The notes under the pieces are model-generated. The model did no database searches. It saw only the letters and a list, made by a program, of their open reading frames with translations, and was not told where the DNA came from. From assembly GCA_047604965.1 (NCBI GenBank), contig JASGGQ010000115.1, positions 1 through 8,349 on the forward strand: a stretch of 8,349 nt of DNA. The letters run 5' to 3'. How positions within the stretch are numbered: the first letter of the stretch is position 1; every line of letters starts with the position of its first letter. The translations under genes and the position numbers were made by a program. Shown in pieces: positions 1-5,356 of this stretch. This DNA comes from JAGIBJ01 sp047604965 (GTDB lineage Bacteria; Actinomycetota; Thermoleophilia; Solirubrobacterales; Solirubrobacteraceae).

Positions 1-158
1 ACCCAGCGGGCGGTGCCGGAGATCGCGGTGCGCTCGTCGAGCCAGCCGAGCGCCGAGATCGCGGCTTCGCTGGCGTTGTCCTTAGCGCTGCGCGGCTGCG
101 CGGCGGGAGTGCCGGGGCGCGGCGGGGCGCCGCCGGGAATTGAAGGCAGTTTCAGCAT
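1..158 (-). CDS. qcrB: Cytochrome b subunit of the cytochrome bc complex (N-terminal fragment)
   Basis: Only the first 52 codons are inside the window; the gene runs off the left edge. The ATG lies 3 bp after the stop codon of the Rieske gene, so the two are almost certainly co-transcribed and translationally close. The visible protein has a Pro/Ala-rich cytoplasmic N-terminus (residues 1-22), then a segment containing GWLDERTAISGTARW (about residues 38-52). This resembles the amphipathic stretch that precedes the first membrane helix of actinobacterial cytochrome b (a 'WLDeRt...' pattern). The heme-ligand histidines would lie outside the window. Cytochrome b carries two b hemes in the membrane and oxidises menaquinol together with the Rieske protein. 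The assignment rests on position after qcrA plus this short N-terminal similarity. No strong Shine-Dalgarno sequence is visible, which fits coupling to the upstream gene. Confidence 0.75.
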   Translation of the reverse strand, partial: MLKLPSIPGGAPPRPGTPAAQPRSAKDNASEAAISALGWLDERTAISGTARW

Positions 159-161
159 GGC

Positions 162-833
162 TCAGGTACCCGGGATCTTGCGGATCGTCGGCCGGCTCGG
201 GAACAGGTACTGACCGATGCCGTCGAGATCCTGGGCAGGATCGCGCGGCGAGAAGCGGCGCAGTTCGGAGTTCACGCTGAAGCGCGGGCCAACCTCAACG
301 AGGCCGCCACGGACTCGCGTGTAGAAGCGGTCGAGCGGACGCACCGGCGGGCCACCCTGGACCTCGCCGAGGAAGTCGTACACGCCGCCGTGACAGGGAC
401 AGATGAAGCGCTGGGAGGCTGGGACGTACCGCACCGGGCAACCCAGGTGCATGCAGCGCGTCGAGATCGCGATGTACTGGTTGTACTCGTCTTCGGGCTC
501 GTGGTCGATGTCGGGGTTGCGCTGACGCAGGTACACCGTGCTCTTGCCGGTTTGGCCGGCTCCGGCGACGATCGTGATCGTCCGGGAGATGTATTTGTCG
601 GGGGAGAATTCGTCCGGTCGGCCAACGGTCTCCCAGCGCACCTCCTCCTTCTTGAAGTTCGGGCCGAGCGCGAAGCCGAGGGCAGGCAACGCGATCATGC
701 CGACCGCGACGCCACCACCGGCGTTCGCGGCGACCGACATCAGACGGCGGCGGGTGACGGTTTCGCCTTCGAACGCGCCGGGGATATTCCGGTCCGCAGT
801 GTAAGGCGACGTGTTTTTTGAGGTATGAGGCAC
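162..833 (-). CDS. qcrA: Rieske [2Fe-2S] iron-sulfur subunit of the cytochrome bc complex
   Basis: This 223-aa protein carries both Rieske cluster motifs: CMHLGC at residues 127-132 (ligands C127 and H129, disulfide C132) and CPCHGG at 145-150 (ligands C145 and H148, disulfide C147). Such proteins pass electrons from menaquinol to cytochrome c in the bc complex, with the cluster domain on the outer face of the membrane. The N-terminus has a TRRRLMS stretch (27-33) followed by a hydrophobic segment (about 37-58), which looks like a Tat-type signal anchor. Only one membrane helix is apparent, unlike the longer three-helix QcrA of mycobacteria. The start is a GTG at 833 with no obvious Shine-Dalgarno. 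An in-frame TAG at 873-875 limits upstream extension, and the next downstream ATG (residue 32) would remove the twin arginines, so GTG is preferred. qcrB follows after 3 bp. A qcrC cytochrome c gene is not adjacent upstream. Confidence 0.95.
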   Translation of the reverse strand: MPHTSKNTSPYTADRNIPGAFEGETVTRRRLMSVAANAGGGVAVGMIALPALGFALGPNFKKEEVRWETVGRPDEFSPDKYISRTITIVAGAGQTGKSTVYLRQRNPDIDHEPEDEYNQYIAISTRCMHLGCPVRYVPASQRFICPCHGGVYDFLGEVQGGPPVRPLDRFYTRVRGGLVEVGPRFSVNSELRRFSPRDPAQDLDGIGQYLFPSRPTIRKIPGT

Positions 834-890
834 GAGAGGCGGTTCGAGAGGGCAGCTCGGAAGGCGACCAATCTATCGCGCAGAAGCTTA

Positions 891-920
891 CGGGGGGAGC
901 CTGGCGGAGTCACGCCCCCG
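891..920. terminator. Inverted repeat in the gap between the 139-aa gene and qcrA, possible terminator
   Basis: CGGGGG (891-896) and CCCCCG (915-920) form a perfect 6-bp GC stem with an 18-nt loop, inside the 127-bp non-coding gap 834-960. A small second hairpin, CCAG/CTGG (927-930 and 935-938), lies on the hemL-proximal side. There is no T-tract. The gap is the only sizeable break in the minus-strand block, so either an intrinsic terminator without a U-tail or a qcrA leader is possible. I found no promoter pair I would defend for qcrA here; the best -10-like hexamer (TAGATT on the minus strand, about 875-870) has no matching -35. Confidence 0.25.
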
Positions 921-960
921 CGCAGACCAGGTTTCTGGCGCCGGGGCGCGCGCTACGTGG

Positions 961-1380
961 TCACCCTGTGCGGGCGAGCTTGCGGCCCGCGTCGCCCCAG
1001 ATCTCGGCCAATTCGGCGGCGCGCGCCGGCTCGCCGCTCGGCCCAGTTGAGCCGTGTTCGATCGCCGCCGACAGCAGGGCGATCGCTTGCAGATCTCCGG
1101 TGGCGGCAACGGCGCCGAGCGCGTGCGCAAAGCACCAGTCGCCGACGAGCAGCGCGACGTCGCGGTCGTCGGCGACCAGCAGGCCGGCCGCGCCGGCATG
1201 CAGCCGCGCACCGCTCCACGCGGCTCGCAGCGCCACCGCACGCGCCGGATCGAGCCGTTCGATCGACGGAGCACCGGCCACCGTGCCGACCCGCGCGCCG
1301 AGCACCGGGCCCCCGGCACTGGCGAGCAGGGCGTCGTAGAGCCCCTGCGGCTCGGTCGCTGCGGCGGACGGCCCCGTCAC
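961..1380 (-). CDS. Uncharacterised 139-aa protein downstream of hemL, faint prenyl-synthase-like segment
   Basis: I do not recognise this protein with confidence. The chosen start is the GTG at 1380, whose last two bases are shared with the hemL stop (GTGA, 4-bp overlap), typical of translational coupling. The same frame stays open upstream to 1548, but that part lies antisense-free inside hemL and reads as low-quality Arg/Ala sequence. The protein is Ala-rich, appears helical and has no signal peptide or clear membrane helix. Residues 66-96 (GLLVADD, then VALLVGDWCFAHAL, then ATGD) resemble the helix of trans-polyprenyl diphosphate synthases that reads like 'AVLvGDyLfa.Al'. The catalytic DDxxD/RRGxPT region is missing and the protein is less than half the family length. 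If homologous, it would be a non-catalytic relict or partner. Its position implies co-expression with hemB-hemL. Function is unknown. Confidence 0.7.
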   Translation of the reverse strand: MTGPSAAATEPQGLYDALLASAGGPVLGARVGTVAGAPSIERLDPARAVALRAAWSGARLHAGAAGLLVADDRDVALLVGDWCFAHALGAVAATGDLQAIALLSAAIEHGSTGPSGEPARAAELAEIWGDAGRKLARTG

Positions 1381-2666
1381 TGCTCGAACGCGGCGTCGAG
1401 CGCGACCGCAGCGGCGTCGAGCGTCAATTCGAGCTGCTCGGCGGTGTGCGCCAGCGACGGGAACCAGCCCTCGAACTGCGACGGCGGTGCGTATACGCCA
1501 CGCGCCAGCAGTCCCCGGCAGAAGCGGCCGTAGCGCTCCAGGTTGCACGCCTTCGCCTGCTCGTAGTTGGTGACCGGCGTCTCGGAGAAGAAAAGCGTCA
1601 CGAGGCCCGGCACGCTCTGCACCACGAGCGGCCGGCCGGCGGCAAGTTCGCGCAGCCCACCGGCGAGCGCCTGCGTCGTCGCCGCGAGCTTGAGATACGC
1701 CGAATCATCCAGCAGGCGCACCGCCGCCAGGCCGGCCGCCACCGCAAGCGGACTGCCGGCGAGCGTGCCGGCTTGGTAGACGTCGCCGACCGGCGCGATC
1801 TGCTCCATCAGCTCGCGCGAACCACCGAACGCGGCGGCCGGCAACCCACCGCCGACGATCTTGCCGAGGATCGTGAGGTCAGGGAGGACGCCGGTCAGCT
1901 CCTGCGCGCCGCCGCGCGCCACCCGCAGCCCGGAGATCACTTCGTCGAAGATCAGCAGCGCGCCGTTCGCGGTCGCCTGCTCGCGCAGCAACTCCAGAAA
2001 GCCGTCGGCGGGGGGAACGACGCCCATGTTGCCGGGGAACGGCTCGACGAGGATCGCCGCGAACGCATGCCGCTCACACGCCACGCGAACGGCCTCAGCG
2101 TCGTTCCACGGCACGACAATCGTCTGCGCGGCGGCGGCCGGCAGCACGCCCGGGGAGGCCGGCAGCCCCTGCGTCGCCAAACCAGAGCCGGCGTCGGCCA
2201 GCAGGCCGTCGACATGGCCGTGGTAGGCACCGGCGAACTTCAGCAGCGCGGTGCGCCCGGTGGCGGCGCGCGCGAGCCGGATCGCACTCATCGACGCTTC
2301 GGTGCCGGAGGTCGTCATCCGCAGCATCTCAACCGACGGAATCCGCCGGCACAGCTCGGCGGCGAGATCGACTTCGCCGACGGTCGCCGCGCCGAAGGTC
2401 GTGCCGCGTGCCGCCTGCTCGGTGATCGCCGCGACGATCTCAGGATGGGCGTGGCCGTGGATCAGCGGCCCCCACGAGCAGACCCAGTCGACGTAATGGT
2501 TGCCGTCGATGTCGACGATCTCCGCGCCGCTGCCGCGCTCGATGAAGACGGGGTTGCGGCCGATCGACCGCATCGCGCGGACCGGCGAGTTGACGCCGCC
2601 CGGGAGGTATTTGACGGCGCGTTCGTACTGCTCGGCTGAGCGTGCGTCGCGGAGGGAGATGGTCAT
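1377..2666 (-). CDS. hemL: Glutamate-1-semialdehyde 2,1-aminomutase
   Basis: This 429-aa, full-length class-III aminotransferase-fold enzyme converts glutamate-1-semialdehyde to 5-aminolevulinate, the last step of the C5 route to heme. Visible landmarks are PGGVNSPVR (22-30), the VDWVCSWGPLIHGHAHP substrate/cofactor region (59-75), TTSGTEASMSAIRLAR (118-133) for PLP phosphate binding, GAYHGHVD (146-153), FDEVISGLRVARGG (240-253) with the PLP-ring aspartate D241, and LGKIVGGGLP (267-276) with the Schiff-base lysine K269. These mark HemL rather than a general aminotransferase. The ATG at 2666 is preceded by an AAGGA element about 12 bases upstream. hemB ends 33 bp upstream, and the 139-aa gene starts within the hemL stop, so the three are probably one transcript. 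The protein is soluble and cytoplasmic. The C5 pathway requires GtrA (HemA), which is not in this window. Confidence 0.97.
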   Translation of the reverse strand: MTISLRDARSAEQYERAVKYLPGGVNSPVRAMRSIGRNPVFIERGSGAEIVDIDGNHYVDWVCSWGPLIHGHAHPEIVAAITEQAARGTTFGAATVGEVDLAAELCRRIPSVEMLRMTTSGTEASMSAIRLARAATGRTALLKFAGAYHGHVDGLLADAGSGLATQGLPASPGVLPAAAAQTIVVPWNDAEAVRVACERHAFAAILVEPFPGNMGVVPPADGFLELLREQATANGALLIFDEVISGLRVARGGAQELTGVLPDLTILGKIVGGGLPAAAFGGSRELMEQIAPVGDVYQAGTLAGSPLAVAAGLAAVRLLDDSAYLKLAATTQALAGGLRELAAGRPLVVQSVPGLVTLFFSETPVTNYEQAKACNLERYGRFCRGLLARGVYAPPSQFEGWFPSLAHTAEQLELTLDAAAVALDAAFEQ

Positions 2667-2699
2667 GATCGGCAGCCGTCCTTCGGGGGCAGGGGCGCG

Positions 2700-3680
2700 T
2701 CAGCGGGCGGCGAGCAGCCAGGCGGCAGCATCGCGAGCGGAATAGGTGATGATCGCGTCGGCGCCGCCACGCCGCAAGCTGGTCAGCGTCTCCAACACGG
2801 CGCTGCGCTCGTCGAGGAAGCCGGCGGCGGCCCCGGCTTTGAGCATCGAGTATTCACCGCTGACGTGGTAGGCGATCGTCGGCGCGGCGGTCTGCGCTTT
2901 GACGCGCTGGAGGATGTCGAGGTACGGCACCGCCGGCTTGACGATCAGCAGGTCGGCGCCTTCGTCGAGATCGGCGCGGGCTTCGCGCAGCGCTTCGGCG
3001 GCGTTGCGCGGGTCCATTTGGTAGCCGCGACGGTCACCGAAGGCCGGCGTCGAATCGGCGGCGTCGCGGAACGGCCCGTAGAAGGCGGAGGCGTACTTGA
3101 CGGCGTAGCTGGCGATCGGCGTCTGCGTCAGGCCAGCCTGGTCGAGCTCACGACGGATCGCGCGCACGCGGCCGTCCATCATGTCGCTCGGCGCGACGAC
3201 ATCGGCGCCGGCCTGCGCCAGCGACCGCGCGGTGCGGGCGATCAGCGGCAGCGAAGCATCGTTGTCGACCTCGGCGCCGTCGAGCACGCCGCAGTGGCCG
3301 TGGCTCGTGTATTCGCAGAGGCACACGTCGGCGAGCACCAGCAGCTCCGGCACGGCGCGCTTGAGTTCGCCGATTGCGCGCTGCACGATCCCGTGCTCGT
3401 CGTAGGCGCCGGAGCCTTTGAGGTCTTTGCGCTGCGGGATGCCGAAGAGCAGCAGCCCGCCGAGGCCGACCGTCGCGGCGATCTCCGCTTCGCGCGCCAG
3501 TTCATCGAGGCCAACGCGGTCGACGCCCGGCATCGCTTCGATCGGCCGGCGGCCGGAGAGTCCCTCCTCGACGAAGAGCGGCAGGATCAGATCGCCGGGT
3601 GCCAGCGACGTCTCGGCGACAAGCTCGCGGAGCGCCGGAGTACGGCGCAGTCGACGCGGACGTTGCTCAGGGAACGGCAC
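2700..3680 (-). CDS. hemB: Delta-aminolevulinic acid dehydratase (porphobilinogen synthase)
   Basis: This 326-aa protein, normal for the family, condenses two 5-aminolevulinates to porphobilinogen in the cytoplasm, directly after the HemL step. The active-site lysines are visible in VKYASAFYGPFRDA (K195) and LLIVKPAVPYLDIL (K248, the Schiff-base lysine). The cysteine triad DVCLCEYTSHGHCG (C120, C122, C130) marks a zinc-dependent form rather than the Mg-only Asp-rich form. ITYSARDAAAWL forms the conserved C-terminal end. The frame is open far upstream through the TetR gene, but that part is Arg/Pro-rich shadow. The GTG at 3680 is chosen because it has a GGTAGG ribosome-binding-like element 10 bases upstream and gives the expected N-terminus (RRLRRTPALRELV). 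It lies 76 bp after the TetR stop and 33 bp before hemL. Confidence 0.97.
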   Translation of the reverse strand: MPFPEQRPRRLRRTPALRELVAETSLAPGDLILPLFVEEGLSGRRPIEAMPGVDRVGLDELAREAEIAATVGLGGLLLFGIPQRKDLKGSGAYDEHGIVQRAIGELKRAVPELLVLADVCLCEYTSHGHCGVLDGAEVDNDASLPLIARTARSLAQAGADVVAPSDMMDGRVRAIRRELDQAGLTQTPIASYAVKYASAFYGPFRDAADSTPAFGDRRGYQMDPRNAAEALREARADLDEGADLLIVKPAVPYLDILQRVKAQTAAPTIAYHVSGEYSMLKAGAAAGFLDERSAVLETLTSLRRGGADAIITYSARDAAAWLLAAR

Positions 3681-3691
3681 GACGCTGAAGC

Positions 3692-3757
3692 CTACCGGCG
3701 GTGGCTCCCCTCGGGCGCGGCGCAGGCGCGGCGGGCGCAGGCGCAGGCGCGGGTCAT
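3692..3757 (-). other. Possible 21-codon leader ORF between the TetR gene and hemB
   Basis: An ATG at 3757 overlaps the TetR stop as TGATG and opens 21 codons (MTRACACARRACAAPEGSHRR) ending in a TAG at 3694-3692. That TAG is inside GGTAGG, the presumed hemB ribosome-binding element, 11 bases before the hemB GTG. The arrangement would let ribosomes finishing the TetR gene or the small ORF deliver initiation to hemB. The reading is Cys- and Arg-rich, but this partly reflects a local GCGCCTGC-type repeat (three near copies around 3720-3752), so the peptide itself may be meaningless. No homologue is known to me. Low confidence as a translated gene. Confidence 0.2.
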
Positions 3758-4344
3758 CAGCGCTCCCGCCGTCCGGTGAGCGCCTCGGCCAGTGCGGCGC
3801 GGATTGCCGGCAGCGGTTTGCCAGCGTGGTGTTCGAGGATCGCGGCCTCGGCGGTCGTGCCGACCCACAGCTGGCCGCGCTCCAGCGGATGGGAGCTGCC
3901 GAGCGCGGCGAAGTCCTCGGCCAGCACTTGCGCGAAGGCAAGGTTGCGTTCGGTGATCGCGGTCGCCACAGACGGATCGCTGCGGGCCTCCAACAGCAGT
4001 GCGCGCGCGCCGGGGTTGCCGGCGCATCCGTCGAGGTATGCGTTGGTCGCGCTGAGCATGCGTCCCGCGCCCGGCTTCTGCACGGCCATAGCGTCAAGCA
4101 CGGTGGCCGCCAGTTCGTCGTAGAAGTCCCGCAGGAGCTCGTTGATGTAGGCCTCGCGGGTTCCGAAGTGGTGGAAGAACGTTCCCTTGGAGAGTCCTGC
4201 TTCCGCGACGACCCGGTCGGTTCGCAGCGCGCCGAGTGAGCCCTCGCCGGCGAGGCGCAGTCCGGCGTCGAGCAGGGCGCGGCGAGTGCGGGCGGCTGCC
4301 TCGGCGCGGCTGGATGCACCGTTGAGCCCTTGCGGGGGAGTCAT
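3757..4344 (-). CDS. TetR-family transcriptional repressor
   Basis: This 195-aa protein has the standard TetR length and layout. The N-terminal helix-turn-helix covers about residues 16-66, with ARTRRALLDAGLRLAGEGSLGALRTDRVVAEAGLSKGTFFHHFGTREAYINELL as diagnostic elements: the VVAEAGLSKGTFFHHF stretch (45-60) is the turn and recognition helix. Residues 70-190 form the helical ligand-binding/dimerisation domain, whose ligand cannot be read from sequence. The ATG at 4344 shares four bases with the stop of the upstream hydrolase gene (ATGA), so I reject the longer open frame extending to 4680. A near-palindromic operator of TetR type (5185-5210) lies over the promoter of the hydrolase gene. The simplest reading is that this protein represses the hydrolase-tetR unit and therefore itself. 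Read-through could place hemB and hemL under the same control. Confidence 0.95.
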   Translation of the reverse strand: MTPPQGLNGASSRAEAAARTRRALLDAGLRLAGEGSLGALRTDRVVAEAGLSKGTFFHHFGTREAYINELLRDFYDELAATVLDAMAVQKPGAGRMLSATNAYLDGCAGNPGARALLLEARSDPSVATAITERNLAFAQVLAEDFAALGSSHPLERGQLWVGTTAEAAILEHHAGKPLPAIRAALAEALTGRRER

Positions 4345-5159
4345 TGGGTGCCTCCGGTCGATGCGCCACGCAGCCGGGTGTCGAGGAAGTCGAGCACCTG
4401 ATCGAGGGCGGCTCGGGTCGGCTGACCTGGCAGGTCGATCAGGTGCTCGGTGAGCACGGAGTGCGGCGCGATCAAGGCGTCCGGGTTGGCGTCGTCGGGG
4501 TCGAGCTCGATCCCAACGAACGCATCGCCGAGTTCCTCGCGCAGCGTCGCGAAGCGCTCTGGCGGACAGAGCCGGTCGCTGCTGAACCGCAACCCAAGCA
4601 CGTCGAGTTGGCCGGACGCACATCGGCGCTTGACTGCGGCGAAGTCGCTGACCGACAGGCCCACTGACCGACGATGGCAAGCGGTCAGCCCGACCGGCAG
4701 CGACGGCTGTGAGAGGACGGGCGCGACGAGTCGATCATCGACCGCCATCGCGAGCGCAAACCCGCCGGTGAAGCACATCCCAACTGCTCCCACGCCCGGA
4801 CCGCCGCTGCGCTCGTGCTCGTTGCGAGCCAGGCTCCGCAGCCAGTTGACGATCGGTGAGGTGCGTCCTGTCGCCAGGATCGCGAAGTCGCGGCTGACGC
4901 ACAGCGAGCCGATGACGCCAATCCCCATGCGTGCCATACCGATCCGGCTCCGCGCCGCCGGATCTCGACCCGCCGTGCCGAACAGCTGGGGGAGGATCAC
5001 CGTCATGCCGCGCGGAGGAAGGCGCCGAGCGAACTCCAACACCCGAGGGGTGATGCCGGGAAGCTCGGCGAGCACGATCACGGCCGGTCCTGATCCCTGA
5101 CGGAACACGGTCCGGCTGATGCCGTCGTGCTCGAACTCGACCGCCTCGAAGTCGCGCAT
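4341..5159 (-). CDS. Dienelactone hydrolase family protein (alpha/beta hydrolase)
   Basis: The protein is 272 aa from the ATG at 5159. It has the dienelactone-hydrolase landmarks: VLAELPGITP (about residues 29-38, matching the family 'HEIPGltp' with its Glu), a Cys nucleophile in VGMCFTGGFALAMAVD (C129, in place of the classical G-x-C-x-G-G), LGLRFSSDRLCPPERF (D195 as likely acid), and PHSVLTEHLID (H233 or H239 as candidate catalytic His). Such enzymes hydrolyse lactones or esters; the actual substrate is unknown. Start choice is uncertain. The frame also has an ATG at 5180 and a TTG at 5207, but both fall within or beside the operator/promoter. The ATG at 5159 has a GGATGATGAG stretch just upstream and gives the expected N-terminus (MRDFEAVEFEHDG). 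A GTG at 5171 would suit a leaderless transcript. The gene is first in the unit and overlaps tetR by 4 bp. Confidence 0.88.
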   Translation of the reverse strand: MRDFEAVEFEHDGISRTVFRQGSGPAVIVLAELPGITPRVLEFARRLPPRGMTVILPQLFGTAGRDPAARSRIGMARMGIGVIGSLCVSRDFAILATGRTSPIVNWLRSLARNEHERSGGPGVGAVGMCFTGGFALAMAVDDRLVAPVLSQPSLPVGLTACHRRSVGLSVSDFAAVKRRCASGQLDVLGLRFSSDRLCPPERFATLREELGDAFVGIELDPDDANPDALIAPHSVLTEHLIDLPGQPTRAALDQVLDFLDTRLRGASTGGTQ

Positions 5160-5178
5160 CTCATCATCCACGACGCGC

Positions 5179-5207
5179 ATCGTACTATTGACTGACCAGT
5201 CGGTCAA
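5179..5207 (-). promoter_or_regulatory. Predicted sigma70-type promoter of the hydrolase-tetR unit
   Basis: On the minus strand, TTGACC (5207-5202) matches the -35 consensus in five of six positions. It is followed by a 17-bp spacer and TACGAT (5184-5179), a -10 with four of six matches. Transcription would begin near 5174-5170, downstream of the ATG at 5180. This argues for the ATG at 5159 or a leaderless GTG at 5171 as the true start of the hydrolase. The operator covers the -35 and the whole spacer, so bound repressor would block polymerase. Confidence 0.55.
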
Positions 5208-5210
5208 TAG
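5185..5210. promoter_or_regulatory. TetR-type operator: 26-bp near-perfect inverted repeat
   Basis: The outer arms CTATTGAC (5185-5192) and GTCAATAG (5203-5210) are exact reverse complements. The interior TGACCAGTCG keeps partial symmetry, with GAC/GTC pairs, so 11 of 13 base pairs in the dyad are complementary. Repeated TGAC/GTCA half-sites are characteristic of operators bound by TetR-family dimers. The site is AT-richer than its surroundings, lies over the promoter of the hydrolase-tetR unit, and is in the 140-bp divergent space shared with the plus-strand secreted-protein gene. The encoded TetR protein is the obvious candidate ligand; direct binding is an inference. Confidence 0.8.
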
Positions 5211-5318
5211 ATTTGGGTGTCGCGCACGAACCGCGCCCCAATCAACGCCGCGCTGGAAGCGTTGCGACCGCCGGGAGCAAGAAGCGGTTGCAGGTCCGTC
5301 GTGTGGCGACGGCGGGAT

Positions 5319-5356
5319 CGGCGTGAGAGGTGGCGGCGTGAGAGACTCGCGGCGTG
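5319..5356 (+). repeat. Short direct repeats upstream of the secreted-protein gene
   Basis: CGGCGTGAGAG occurs at 5319-5329 and again exactly at 5334-5344 (15-bp period). A truncated copy CGGCGTG occurs at 5350-5356 and includes the GTG start of the following gene. The copies could be a regulator-binding array or just local duplication. The GAGAG of the second copy also sits at a plausible ribosome-binding distance from the GTG. Confidence 0.4.

Noticed and set aside
1381..1548. N-terminal extension of the 139-aa protein
   Set aside because: It is fully inside hemL and Arg-rich; the GTGA overlap is the natural start.
825..2639. 604-codon plus-strand open frame opposite hemL
   Set aside because: It is antisense to a clearly identified hemL and reads as Arg/Ala/Gly-rich sequence without motifs, as expected for an opposite frame of GC-rich DNA.
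3681..4319. N-terminal extension of HemB through the TetR gene
   Set aside because: The added residues are Ser/Arg/Pro-rich with no HemB similarity and overlap a good TetR gene; the GTG at 3680 gives the normal family length.
4345..4680. N-terminal extension of the TetR protein
   Set aside because: It lies inside the hydrolase gene, and the ATGA overlap at 4341-4344 gives a normal TetR start.
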